DNA of 64,000 nt from Flavobacterium caseinilyticum (GTDB taxonomy: Bacteria; Bacteroidota; Bacteroidia; Flavobacteriales; Flavobacteriaceae), in the NCBI RefSeq assembly GCF_004349085.1, contig NZ_SMFM01000003.1, forward strand, positions 62,001 to 126,000, given 5' to 3'. The position numbers and the translations under genes are program-made. The stretch's first letter is position 1. Every line of letters begins with the position of its first letter. This document shows, piece by piece, positions 35,394 to 44,767 of the stretch. The notes under the pieces are model-generated. The model worked only from the letters and a program-made list of their open reading frames with translations. It was not told where the DNA came from and did not search any database.

Positions 35394-36218
35394 ATGCAGC
35401 AAATATTTTATTTTATTTTTAAAAACAGTAATAAGTTACTGTTTTTGCTGCTTTTGGGGATTTCGTTATCACTTACTATTCAATCTCATTCGTTTCACAG
35501 AAGCAAAATAATTAGTTCCGCAAACTTTTTAAGTGGCGGAGTCTATGAGAGGGTCAATAATCTTAATGAATACTTAAATTTAAAAATTGAAAATGATGCG
35601 CTTGCTCTTGAAAATGCTAAATTAAAAAGTATGCTTTTCAATCTTAAGGACTCATCTGATATAAAAAGATTAGACAGTATAAAAGGCGTAAAACCCGAAG
35701 ACTTATTAGTCTCAAAAGTCATCCGTAATTCCTATAGTGTTCATGAAAATTATTTAACCTTAAATTCAGGAGAATTACAAGGTGTAAAACCAGATATGGG
35801 TGTCATTAATAGCTTGGGGATTGTTGGGATAATAGAAAACACCTCTGCTAAATATTCAACTGTCATTAGTATTTTAAATAAAAAATCACAAATTAATGCT
35901 AAAATCAAAAAGTCAAATCACTTCGGATCTTTAATTTGGGATGGTAAAAGCACTGGGTTTGTTCAGTTAATAGATGTTCCTAGACTAGCTTCAGTAAGAA
36001 AAGGCGATACAATTGTAACTGGCGGACAATCCGTGATTTTTCCGGAAAATATTGGAATAGGTACTATTGATAAAATTTTTACAGAAGAAAAAAATAATTA
36101 CTATACCATAAATGTAAAATTATTTAATGACATGACTAATTTAGGTCACGTTTATATTATAAAAAGTAAAGATCGTGAAGAAATTACTAATTTAGAAAAA
36201 AGAGAAAAGGATGAATAG
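35394..36218 (+). CDS. mreC: Rod shape-determining protein MreC
   Basis: 274-residue bitopic protein that links MreB to the periplasmic wall-synthesis enzymes. One N-terminal membrane helix (LLFLLLLGISLSLTI, about 14-28), a coiled coil (about 50-90: NEYLNLKIENDALALENAKL) and a beta-domain with LLVSKVIRNSYSVHENYLTL, SLGIVGIIENTSAKYSTV and SLIWDGKSTGFVQLIDVPRL. It starts 100 bases after mreB; its 3' end overlaps mreD by 8 bases, indicating coupled translation. Confidence 0.95.
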   Translation: MQQIFYFIFKNSNKLLFLLLLGISLSLTIQSHSFHRSKIISSANFLSGGVYERVNNLNEYLNLKIENDALALENAKLKSMLFNLKDSSDIKRLDSIKGVKPEDLLVSKVIRNSYSVHENYLTLNSGELQGVKPDMGVINSLGIVGIIENTSAKYSTVISILNKKSQINAKIKKSNHFGSLIWDGKSTGFVQLIDVPRLASVRKGDTIVTGGQSVIFPENIGIGTIDKIFTEEKNNYYTINVKLFNDMTNLGHVYIIKSKDREEITNLEKREKDE

Positions 36219-36717
36219 CGCATTGTTAGTCAATATTTCCCGATTTATTCTGTTATTGGCAATTCAGATTATTATCTTCAATAACATGAATTTCTTGGGT
36301 TTCATCAGCCCTTTCCCTTATCTCCTTTTTATCATACTTTATCCTGTCAATGGAAATAAGTCTGGCCTGCTAGCCGCCAGCTTTTTACTTGGACTTATTA
36401 TGGATATGTTTAGTAATTCTGGAGGCATACATGCAACAGCTTGTTTAGTTTTAGCCTATTTTAGACCTTCTATCTTTAAATTTGCTTTCGGTTTGAGTTA
36501 TGAATACCAAACTATAAAACTGAACGATGTCTTAACGCCACAACGTTTTTCTTTTATCGCATTTGCTGTAATTATTCATCACTTTACGTTATTTTTTCTT
36601 GAAGCATTCCAAGTGAGCTTACTATTAGAAGCATTGTTAAGAACAGTTCTTAGTACATTATTTACAACCATTACTTGCATAATCATAATATATCTTATTA
36701 AGCCAAACAAAAGATGA
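36211..36717 (+). CDS. mreD: Rod shape-determining protein MreD
   Basis: 168 residues, almost entirely membrane-embedded: helices at about 8-24, 30-43, 46-62, 66-82, 108-128 and 135-160. Sequence conservation in MreD is low; assignment rests on hydrophobic pattern (SGLLAASFLLGLIMDMFSNS is the best-conserved stretch) and on position between mreC and pbp2. Overlaps mreC by 8 bases and pbp2 by 4 (ATGA). Confidence 0.9.
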   Translation: MNSALLVNISRFILLLAIQIIIFNNMNFLGFISPFPYLLFIILYPVNGNKSGLLAASFLLGLIMDMFSNSGGIHATACLVLAYFRPSIFKFAFGLSYEYQTIKLNDVLTPQRFSFIAFAVIIHHFTLFFLEAFQVSLLLEALLRTVLSTLFTTITCIIIIYLIKPNKR

Positions 36718-38669
36718 GAAAAGTCTTATTGCCTTCCTTAATCATTCTTGGAACCTTTGTCCTTCTAATACGAATATTTTATTTGCAGGTTGTTGATGAT
36801 ACTTTAAAGTTAAAATCAGACAACAATGCCATAAAAATAAAATACGAATATCCCGAAAGAGGTTACATATATGATCGAAAAGGGAAATTATTAGTTGCTA
36901 ACCAAGCATCATACGATATTATGGTAATTCCACGCGAATTAAAAAACATCGATACCGTAGAATTTTGCCAACTATTAGATGTTTCTAAAGAAGATTTTAT
37001 AAAAAAAATCGAAAAAGCAAAAATATATAGTCCGCGTTTACCATCCGTATTTTTATCACAGTTGAACAAAAGTGAATTTGCTGCCTTTCAGGAAAAAATC
37101 AGAAAATATAGCGGTTTTTACTTTCAAAAAAGATCTCTGCGTGATTATGAAGTAGCTTATGGAGCTAATATTTTTGGTTTCATTACGCAGGTTAATGAAA
37201 AACTCGTAGCGAAAAATCCGTATTACAATAGCGGTGACTTAATAGGAAGACAAGGTGTTGAAGAGAGTTATGAAGATCTTCTACGCGGAGTAAAAGGAGT
37301 CAAATATTTCCAAAAAGACAAATACAATCGTGAAATTGGTTCCTATAAAGATGGAAAATACGACACTATTGCTGTTCAAGGTGAAGACATAAATCTTACC
37401 ATTGACGCTGAACTTCAAAAATATGGAGAAGAATTAATGATCAATAAAAGAGGTGGAATTGTTGCAATTGAACCTAGAACCGGAGAAATACTTGCACTGG
37501 TAACAGCGCCATCTTATGACCCATCCATCTTAGTAGGAAGACAAAGATCAAAAAATTATACTGTTTTATATCGCGATTCCATCGCAAAACCTTTATATGA
37601 CAGAGGTTTATTAGCTGAATATCCTCCTGGTTCACCATTTAAAATTTTAACCGGACTTGTTGGACTACAGGAAGGCGTTATAAATGAGAAAACTGCTTAC
37701 TCCTGTTATGGTGGTTTTAGCTACGGTCGTGGACGATTCCAGAAATGTCACTGTAAAATTTTTGGATCGGTACAATTACACAATGGTATTTTTAGATCTT
37801 GCAATGCTTATTTTTCGAATGTCTATTTGCAAACTATTGGTAAATACGCGAAACCAGTCTATGCAGTTGATGTTTGGAGTAATCACATAAAAAGTTTTGG
37901 TTTAGGTCAATTCATGGGATATGATTTACCTACTGGAAAAAAAGGAAACGTACCCGATTCTAAAACTTATAAAAAAGTCTATCCTAATGGTGGCTGGCGC
38001 GGGACGACAATTATATCAAATGCAATCGGACAGGGAGAAGTTTTGATGACGCCCATTCAATTAGCAAATATGATGGCCACGGTCGCTAATGAAGGCTATT
38101 ATTATACACCTCACATCATCAAAAAAATAGAAGGTCATAAAATCGATAAAAAATTCACAACTAAACACGTTACAACAATAGATAAAAAGTATTACAAACC
38201 AATGATCAGTGGTTTATTTGATGTTTATAACCAAGGAACTGCGTTTGCTCTACGAGTTGAAGGGATCGATATTTGCGGTAAAACTGGGACAGCAGAAAAT
38301 TTTGCTAAAATCAACGGAGTAAGAACAAAACTGGAAGACCACTCTATATTTGTGGCTTTTGCACCAAAAGACAATCCAAAAATTGCGATAGCAATATTGG
38401 TTGAAAACGGAGGTTATGGAGCTGCTATCGCTGGTCCAATCGCTAGTTTGATGATTGAAAAATATTTGAGACAAAAAATTACCAGAGTTGACTTGGAGAA
38501 ACGAATTCTGACTACAAGTTTACAAAGTAGATATGCAAAATTAGGTGGACTTTCTGAAGCGGTGAAGTTACAAATAAAAATAAGTGATTCTCTGTTAAAA
38601 AAGAAAACTATCATACCGAACGTAAAAGTAAAAATTGATTCTACAAAAGAGAATAAACCAGCTATTTAA
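36714..38669 (+). CDS. mrdA: Penicillin-binding protein 2 (elongasome transpeptidase)
   Basis: Cross-links new peptidoglycan during elongation as the partner of RodA. 651 residues: an N-terminal membrane helix (about 5-25), the dimerisation/pedestal region (YPERGYIYDRKGKLLVAN), then the transpeptidase domain with the three active-site motifs SPFK (in PPGSPFKIL), SCN (in FRSCNAYF) and KTG (in CGKTGTAEN). A Cys-rich patch (SCYGG...KCHCK) before the SCN motif is notable. Start overlaps the mreD stop (ATGA); rodA begins 5 bases after the stop. Confidence 0.97.
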   Translation: MRKVLLPSLIILGTFVLLIRIFYLQVVDDTLKLKSDNNAIKIKYEYPERGYIYDRKGKLLVANQASYDIMVIPRELKNIDTVEFCQLLDVSKEDFIKKIEKAKIYSPRLPSVFLSQLNKSEFAAFQEKIRKYSGFYFQKRSLRDYEVAYGANIFGFITQVNEKLVAKNPYYNSGDLIGRQGVEESYEDLLRGVKGVKYFQKDKYNREIGSYKDGKYDTIAVQGEDINLTIDAELQKYGEELMINKRGGIVAIEPRTGEILALVTAPSYDPSILVGRQRSKNYTVLYRDSIAKPLYDRGLLAEYPPGSPFKILTGLVGLQEGVINEKTAYSCYGGFSYGRGRFQKCHCKIFGSVQLHNGIFRSCNAYFSNVYLQTIGKYAKPVYAVDVWSNHIKSFGLGQFMGYDLPTGKKGNVPDSKTYKKVYPNGGWRGTTIISNAIGQGEVLMTPIQLANMMATVANEGYYYTPHIIKKIEGHKIDKKFTTKHVTTIDKKYYKPMISGLFDVYNQGTAFALRVEGIDICGKTGTAENFAKINGVRTKLEDHSIFVAFAPKDNPKIAIAILVENGGYGAAIAGPIASLMIEKYLRQKITRVDLEKRILTTSLQSRYAKLGGLSEAVKLQIKISDSLLKKKTIIPNVKVKIDSTKENKPAI

Positions 38670-38674
38670 TTCAA

Positions 38675-39910
38675 ATGAAAAACCAAAGCATAACAAATAA
38701 TATAGATTGGATTAGCATAGTCATCTATGTTGCATTAGTTATTTTGGGCTGGCTAAACATCTATTCATCTTCATTATCTTCAATGGAAGATACATACGAA
38801 AAACAATTAATATTTATTGTTTTAACAATTCCTTTAATCTTCATAATACTAGCTGTCGATGGTAAGTTTTACGAGAAGTATGCAAGCATAATTTTTGGAA
38901 TTTCCCTACTGACATTAGCTGGCTTATTTTTATTCGGAAAAACCATCGCAGGACAACGTTGCTGGTATGCCATTGGAAGTTTGACTATTCAACCTTCAGA
39001 ATTTGCCAAAGCCGCAACATCTTTGGCTTTAGCCAAATTCTTAAGCGACACTCAAATCAATTTAAAAGATACGAATAGACAAATACAGGCTCTTGCAATA
39101 ATCTTTCTACCTATCATGCTTATTCTGCCACAACCAGATCCGGGAAGCGCATTGATATACAGTATATTCATCATTGTTTTATACCGGGAAGGACTCCCAG
39201 GTTGGTACGTATTAACAGGATTCGTAACCATACTTTTATTCATATTAACACTAGTATTAGAACCCGAATATGTGATTCTTATCGGATTAGGGATACTGAT
39301 TATCGTTCATTTAAAATCACGTTTAGCCGATCGAAATATCGTTTTAAGTAGTATTCTTTTAGTATTGATTTCTGGATTCGTATTATCAGTTGATTATGTA
39401 TTTGACAATTTATTCAAACAACATCACAGAGATCGCTTCAACATTCTTTTAGGCAAAGCAGTTGATCTTAAAGGTATTGGATATAACACTAATCAATCAG
39501 AAATAGCCATTGGATCGGGAGGTTGGTTCGGAAAAGGGTTTCTTGAAGGAACACAAACAAAAGGGGGATTTGTACCAGAACAACACACGGATTACATTTT
39601 TACTACAGTGGGAGAAGAATGGGGATTTGCTGGTTCATTAGTAGTAATTGCACTTTTTACTGGCTTATTTCTTAGAATAATTTACCTCGCTGAAAGACAA
39701 AAAACAAAATTCAGTAGAGTCTATGGATATTGTGTTGCAGGAATTCTATTTACACATTTCTTTGTGAACATAGCGATGGTTGTAGGGGTTTTCCCAACAA
39801 TTGGAGTCCCGCTGCCATTCTTTTCCTACGGAGGTTCCGGACTATGGGGCTTCACAATATTGCTCTTTATATTCATAAAAATGGATGCCAATAAAGTAAA
39901 TGAATGGTAA
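38675..39910 (+). CDS. rodA: Rod shape-determining protein RodA (SEDS glycosyltransferase)
   Basis: Polymerises lipid II into glycan strands during cell elongation, with PBP2. 411 residues and about ten membrane helices. SEDS-family blocks: GKTIAGQRCWYAIGSLTIQPSEFAK, LILPQPDPGSALIY (with the essential Asp), the motif around EQHTDYIFTTVGEEWGFAG, and the C-terminal FPTIGVPLPFFSYGGSGLW. Last gene of the mre operon, 5 bases after pbp2. No strong hairpin terminator is visible in the 150 bases after it, only a short imperfect CCCTT/AAGGG stem. Confidence 0.97.
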   Translation: MKNQSITNNIDWISIVIYVALVILGWLNIYSSSLSSMEDTYEKQLIFIVLTIPLIFIILAVDGKFYEKYASIIFGISLLTLAGLFLFGKTIAGQRCWYAIGSLTIQPSEFAKAATSLALAKFLSDTQINLKDTNRQIQALAIIFLPIMLILPQPDPGSALIYSIFIIVLYREGLPGWYVLTGFVTILLFILTLVLEPEYVILIGLGILIIVHLKSRLADRNIVLSSILLVLISGFVLSVDYVFDNLFKQHHRDRFNILLGKAVDLKGIGYNTNQSEIAIGSGGWFGKGFLEGTQTKGGFVPEQHTDYIFTTVGEEWGFAGSLVVIALFTGLFLRIIYLAERQKTKFSRVYGYCVAGILFTHFFVNIAMVVGVFPTIGVPLPFFSYGGSGLWGFTILLFIFIKMDANKVNEW

Positions 39911-40063
39911 TGATGATTATTCCGAGTTAAACTAAACTCCCTTTTAATTAAAAATCTTAAGGGGTAGATCACCTCTTAATTTATACATAAATGGGGAAAT
40001 ATCAGGTGTATTCTTTTGCTTTTCTTTAAACTTTAAAGACAAAGCAAGCGCTACAATTTTGAC

Positions 40064-41170
40064 TTATTCTTTTACATCTAAAGCATCGCGGAGTGCATTA
40101 CCCATCATCATAAAAGCTAATGTCAATAACATAATCGCTAATCCCGGAACCATCGCCAAATACGGTTTACCAAGAATAATATAACTATAATGATCTTTAA
40201 TAATACTACCCCAACTTGGTATTGGTGGTTGTGCACCAAGTCCAAGAAAACTTAAGCCACTTTCAACTAGTATAGCCGAGGCAAAATTCGCAGCAGAAAT
40301 TACTATTACTGGAGCCATGATATTGGGCAATATGTGATTAAATATGATTCTAAAATCACTAAATCCCAACGCTCTCGCTGCTGTTACATATTGCATTTCC
40401 TTAACGCTTATTACCTGTCCGCGCACTACACGGGCCACTTCAACCCACATTGTGAGTCCAACTGCTATAAAAACCTGCCAAAAACCTTTGCCCAATGCTA
40501 AAGTTATCGCTATCACCAGGAGAAGCGTAGGAATGGACCATATTATATTCACAAGCCACATAACTAACGCGTCTGTTTTTCCACCAAAATAGCCTCCAAT
40601 TGCTCCAAAAAAAAGTCCAACCACTAAAGAAATTATCACCGCGACAAAACCAATAGAAATCGATACGCGAGATCCAATTAACATTCTGCTCAGTAAATCC
40701 CTTCCATATTTATCCGTTCCCAAATAAAAAGTTTGGGTTCTAATGAATTTCATTTCGATATCTTTAACATCTGTCACCTCGGAAAATCTGTCGAGCGAAA
40801 GCTGCTTTATTATTTTAAGCGACGGTTCATTTGTATACTCTTCGTATTCAATTGTATTTCCGCGAATTGCATAGCTTTTAATAGGTATCTCTGTAACTGT
40901 ATTTGGAAACCCAAAAAAGTAATTAGACAGTGAAGTGGTTGGTTTTTCATCTACCGGAACCACTAACATTTCGACCTCAAAACCAGGTGGTTTTGAGTTG
41001 ATGGACAAATGCATTTGATTCGCATTTTCTGAATTATCTGGCGCCAAAACATATGCAAAAAGAGATATAAAAATTAAAACTATAATATATCCAAAACTAA
41101 AAACGCCCCAGAAATTTTTTTTAAATTTCTGGAGCGCAATAGCGGTTAATGATTGTGTTGTATTATGCAT
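40064..41170 (-). CDS. Oligopeptide/dipeptide-type ABC transporter permease (DppC/OppC-like)
   Basis: 368 residues. TM1 (about 20-45) is followed by an unusually long extracytoplasmic segment (~50-150), then the binding-protein-dependent permease domain: LGTDKYGRDLLSRML, four to five more helices, the EAA-loop AARALGFSDFRIIFNHILPN that docks the ATPase, and SGLSFLGLGAQPPIPSWG. The other parts of a peptide importer (DppB, ATPases, binding protein) are not adjacent. It follows the Prc-like protease by 16 bases on the same strand, so both are probably one transcript. Confidence 0.92.
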   Translation of the reverse strand: MHNTTQSLTAIALQKFKKNFWGVFSFGYIIVLIFISLFAYVLAPDNSENANQMHLSINSKPPGFEVEMLVVPVDEKPTTSLSNYFFGFPNTVTEIPIKSYAIRGNTIEYEEYTNEPSLKIIKQLSLDRFSEVTDVKDIEMKFIRTQTFYLGTDKYGRDLLSRMLIGSRVSISIGFVAVIISLVVGLFFGAIGGYFGGKTDALVMWLVNIIWSIPTLLLVIAITLALGKGFWQVFIAVGLTMWVEVARVVRGQVISVKEMQYVTAARALGFSDFRIIFNHILPNIMAPVIVISAANFASAILVESGLSFLGLGAQPPIPSWGSIIKDHYSYIILGKPYLAMVPGLAIMLLTLAFMMMGNALRDALDVKE

Positions 41171-41186
41171 TAAAAAAAGGTGCTAC

Positions 41187-43427
41187 TTAAGATTTCGCTA
41201 ATTTATCCTTTTTTAATTTAACAGGGATGTTTTTTTTAGAAATAGCTTTGGCTTGCAAATCGTCCAAAACGTTTAGCGCCTCCTCTACGTAAATATCTTT
41301 CGATAATGCCTCATGCCAACTCTCTCTCTTTTGCTTTAATGTCAAATCCTTTTTCATAGCTTCAATTTCATTCGGCAATGAAGTAAATAACAAGTTGTTT
41401 TTATAATTTACTATTGGCTTGTATTTTTTCGCTTGTTCTTCAATCTGGTTTTGGGCAGTTTTAAATTTATCAATATTCAAACTGTACACATTTTCTTCGC
41501 TTCTGCTATCAATCCATTTAGCGTTGTCTTCGATCAATTGAAACTGCGGATTAGCACTAATCCTATTTTTACTATTAGCGATTGCCTGATTAAAGTTGGC
41601 ATTATTACTCCAAACATTATAATCAGCGGGGTCAATTTTATCCCATGGCATTGCATTATCTATATCACGCTCTCCCATTTTTAGATAAGCGTAGCGATCT
41701 GGCATGACGATATCACTTCTCACTCCTTCTAGCTGAGTAGAACCTCCGTTGATTCTGTAAAATTTTTGAGTTGTAGTTTTGATAGCTCCTAAATCTCCCA
41801 CAGAACTACTTCTTACAAATTGGTTCAGATCGATAACATTTTGAACTGTACCTTTTCCGTAAGTTTGCTTACTTCCGATAATAATTCCTCGTTTATAGTC
41901 TTGAATTGCCGCTGCCAAAATTTCAGAGGCTGAAGCAGAGAAACTATTAACCATAATTACTAAAGGTCCGTCCCATTCAATTTTCTTGTCTCTATCGTAC
42001 AACACTTCTTTTTTTCTGCCGGCAGATTTAATCTGAACAATAGGCCCTTGCTCAATAAACAACCCGGCAATATCTACCACAGTTGATAACGAACCACCTC
42101 CGTCATCGCGAACATCCAAAACGATTCCGTTTACTCCTGCCTGTTTGAGTCGATCTACTTCAATTGCAATATCTTTACCGGCATCTCTGCCGTCTTTATT
42201 TTCAAAATTAATATAAAATTTTGGTAGATAGATTACCCCGTATTTCAGTCCGTTTTTATTGACTATACTAGATTTGGCGTACGTTTCTTCAATTTCAACA
42301 ATATCTCTGACAATAGAAATCACTTTTATTGTTCCGTCTACTTTTTTAACGGTTAAACGTACTTCGGAACCTTTCGGACCTTTAATTTTTTTGACAACAT
42401 CATCCAAACGCATACCGACAACATCTACTGCTTCTCCATTTCCCTGACCGACTTTCATTATTAAATCGCCAGCTTCTAATTGTTTTCCTCTCCAAGCCGG
42501 ACCTCCAGATATAAGTTCTGAAATTTCTGTTAAATCATTCTTTTTCTGTAAACGCGCTCCAATTCCCTCTAATATACCGCTAATACTAACATCAAAACGC
42601 TCTTTTTCTTCTGCTGCAAAATAATTCGTATGCGGGTCAAAACGAGCTGTTATTGAATTTATATAAACAGAAAACCAATCATTACGGTCTAAATCATTCA
42701 TAAATCCGAAATACTCGTCCAGCGACTTTTTCGCGCTTTCTCTGGTTTCTTTTTCTAGTTCAGCAAAAGTTTTCGGTGTATTGTTTTCTGAAGATTTTTC
42801 AATTTTAGCTTTTTCAGCAGGATCAACAGTGGTTTTTGCTGATTCATCAGTAGCTTTTCCAACACTTTCCTGCGTTTTGATACGATCTGTCAATGAAGAC
42901 AGGGTTGACAACTTAATTTGTTTACGCCATCTTTCCTTCAACTCAGCAACCGTTGCGGCATAAGGCGCTTTTTCATAATCAACATTGAAACTTTCATCAA
43001 TAGAATAGTCAAATGGCCGACTAAATACATCTTTGTAAATCACTTTACTTTCTTCCATTCTTTTCATCAATCGATCGTAAGTCAGAGAAAAAAAAGTCAA
43101 ATCTTTATTCAACAATTGGTCATCTAACTGAGTTTCATATTTTGAAAATTCGTTGATATCAGCCTGTAAAAAGAAACGCTTAGAAGGATCTAAGGCTTCA
43201 ATATAATCTTTGTAAATTCCTTTAGAGAAGTCGTCGTCGATTGTAGCGGGACTGTAATGTCCTTTCTCGATAACAAAAGTTAATAACTCTAAAAGCAATT
43301 TATCTTTTTCAGGATCACTAGCTTTTGAGGCATTTAATTTAAAGGCAAATAATGTCACCGAAATAAATACAACGACAAGGATAATCTTATAATGTCTTTT
43401 CATAAAGTTCAGAATAGTATTCATCAA
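41187..43427 (-). CDS. prc: Tail-specific (carboxy-terminal processing) protease, S41A
   Basis: Periplasmic serine protease that cuts proteins from the C-terminus. 746 residues: a membrane-anchor/signal segment (about 13-30), the Tsp N-terminal domain (~40-260), a PDZ domain (about 280-370; GGPAWRGKQLEAGDLIMKVG) and the S41 domain with the catalytic dyad in SFSASASEILAAAIQDY and TYGKGTVQN, then the DUF3340-type C-terminal region. Both catalytic Ser and Lys are present. A low-complexity Ala/Lys/Glu insert lies near 200-235. Divergent from surE; upstream gene of the DppC-like permease. Confidence 0.96.
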   Translation of the reverse strand: MMNTILNFMKRHYKIILVVVFISVTLFAFKLNASKASDPEKDKLLLELLTFVIEKGHYSPATIDDDFSKGIYKDYIEALDPSKRFFLQADINEFSKYETQLDDQLLNKDLTFFSLTYDRLMKRMEESKVIYKDVFSRPFDYSIDESFNVDYEKAPYAATVAELKERWRKQIKLSTLSSLTDRIKTQESVGKATDESAKTTVDPAEKAKIEKSSENNTPKTFAELEKETRESAKKSLDEYFGFMNDLDRNDWFSVYINSITARFDPHTNYFAAEEKERFDVSISGILEGIGARLQKKNDLTEISELISGGPAWRGKQLEAGDLIMKVGQGNGEAVDVVGMRLDDVVKKIKGPKGSEVRLTVKKVDGTIKVISIVRDIVEIEETYAKSSIVNKNGLKYGVIYLPKFYINFENKDGRDAGKDIAIEVDRLKQAGVNGIVLDVRDDGGGSLSTVVDIAGLFIEQGPIVQIKSAGRKKEVLYDRDKKIEWDGPLVIMVNSFSASASEILAAAIQDYKRGIIIGSKQTYGKGTVQNVIDLNQFVRSSSVGDLGAIKTTTQKFYRINGGSTQLEGVRSDIVMPDRYAYLKMGERDIDNAMPWDKIDPADYNVWSNNANFNQAIANSKNRISANPQFQLIEDNAKWIDSRSEENVYSLNIDKFKTAQNQIEEQAKKYKPIVNYKNNLLFTSLPNEIEAMKKDLTLKQKRESWHEALSKDIYVEEALNVLDDLQAKAISKKNIPVKLKKDKLAKS

Positions 43428-43634
43428 TTTTTAATCTAAATTACGGTAAAAACTATGCCAACATCAGCAGGCTCCCCATAAATTTTTGTTAAAGATAAAA
43501 AATCTTTCTTTTGTTTTAAATTAAATGAATCAACATAACAAATTTTTGTATTTTGTTCACTCATTCCAATCGGTGTTATTACATTTGTTGGTTGAAGATA
43601 TAAACAATCAATTCTTTATTTGGCATTTAAAAGC

Positions 43635-44414
43635 ATGAAAAAATCTAGACCATTAATCTTAATAACGAATGACGACGGTATTTCAGCACCCGGACTTCGC
43701 GCTCTAATTGCTGTGATGGCAAAAATAGGAGAAATCGTTGTTGTGGCTCCCGATAACCCGCAGAGTGCCATGGGACATGCCATTACGATAAACAGCACTC
43801 TTTATTTGAATAAAATTTCAAAAGATGGCGATCCTTTTATAGAATATAGCTGCTCCGGAACGCCTGTGGATTGCGTGAAATTAGCGGTGAATGAAATTCT
43901 AAAACGAAAACCTGATCTCTGTGTTTCCGGTGTAAATCACGGATCCAATTCTTCGATAAATGTAATTTATTCCGGTACAATGAGTGCGGCAGTTGAAGCG
44001 GGCATTGAGGGAATTCCAGCCATTGGTTTCTCGCTGTTGGATTATGACTGGAACGCAAATTTCGACGCTATCAAATCATTTATCCGCAAAATAGCTTTGG
44101 AAGTTTTAGAAGAAGGATTGCCGGAAGGCGTTCTTTTGAATGTGAATTTTCCAAAATTAAAAGAAGAAGACATCAAAGGAATCCGAATTTGTCGCCAGGC
44201 GAAAGCGTTGTGGGTAGAAAAGTTCGACAAAAGAAAAACGCCACAGGGTAGGGATTATTACTGGCTTGCAGGTGAATTTGTAAACCAAGACAAAGGCGTT
44301 GATACAGACGAATGGGCATTAGAAAACGGTTATATATCAGTTGTACCCGTTCAATTTGACCTAACTGCGCATCATGCGATACAACAACTTAACACCTGGA
44401 AATGGAATGAATAA
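43635..44414 (+). CDS. surE: 5'/3'-nucleotidase SurE
   Basis: Metal-dependent nucleotidase/exopolyphosphatase involved in stationary-phase survival. 259 residues from ATG 43635 (MKKSRPLILITNDDG); an alternative TTG start 15 bases earlier adds nothing conserved. Family motifs: ITNDDGISAPGLRAL (metal Asp-Asp), VVVAPDNPQSAMGHAIT, SCSGTPVDCVKLAV, SGVNHGSNSSINVIYSGTMSAA. Its end overlaps the next small gene by 8 bases, so it is the first of a likely unit with the small membrane protein and possibly lpxB. Confidence 0.97.
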   Translation: MKKSRPLILITNDDGISAPGLRALIAVMAKIGEIVVVAPDNPQSAMGHAITINSTLYLNKISKDGDPFIEYSCSGTPVDCVKLAVNEILKRKPDLCVSGVNHGSNSSINVIYSGTMSAAVEAGIEGIPAIGFSLLDYDWNANFDAIKSFIRKIALEVLEEGLPEGVLLNVNFPKLKEEDIKGIRICRQAKALWVEKFDKRKTPQGRDYYWLAGEFVNQDKGVDTDEWALENGYISVVPVQFDLTAHHAIQQLNTWKWNE

Positions 44415-44679
44415 AATAGACTTATTAGTAGGTTTTCTGATAGGATTCGTAACGACAATCTTAGGGAGTTATATTTTTATAACCTTGTTTACTGAATTCG
44501 AATTTATTGCGGGTATTCAGATCATGAAATCCCAAGGAAATCTGGGCAAAATCATCACTTTAGGATCCATTCTAACTTTAATTGCATTTGGCGTTTTATT
44601 AAAAATGAACAAAGAATTAATGGCTCGAGGTGTAGTTTTAGCTGTTATTGCTTTGGCGATTATCACTTTATTTATTTAA
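44407..44679 (+). CDS. Small membrane protein of unknown function
   Basis: 90 residues from ATG 44407, overlapping the surE stop by 8 bases, which supports this start over an upstream in-frame one inside surE. Three hydrophobic helices: VGFLIGFVTTILGSYIFITLF, IITLGSILTLIAFGVLL and GVVLAVIALAIITLFI. I cannot assign a family. Position between surE and lpxB is its only context. Confidence 0.82.
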   Translation: MNKIDLLVGFLIGFVTTILGSYIFITLFTEFEFIAGIQIMKSQGNLGKIITLGSILTLIAFGVLLKMNKELMARGVVLAVIALAIITLFI

Positions 44680-44683
44680 AGTT

Positions 44684-44691
44684 TAACTTTG
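44684..44691 (+). promoter_or_regulatory. Possible -7 box upstream of lpxB
   Basis: TAACTTTG followed by CAGAC, 76 bases before lpxB, allowing lpxB to be transcribed apart from surE. Confidence 0.35.
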
Positions 44692-44767
44692 CAGACTAGC
44701 ACAGATTATAAATCATAGGACTTTATAAGCTCAACAACTGAATTTAGAATTTCCCAATAAATAAAAC

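Noticed and set aside
39911..40063. Terminator after rodA
   Set aside because: Only a 5-bp CCCTT/AAGGG stem with a long loop; too weak to call.
42781..42963. Plus-strand frame inside the prc gene
   Set aside because: Arises from the low-complexity Ala/Lys/Glu insert of Prc; no independent support.
44374..44406. Longer N-terminus for the small membrane protein after surE
   Set aside because: Would start inside surE and add a hydrophilic segment before the first helix; the ATG at 44407 gives a normal overlap.
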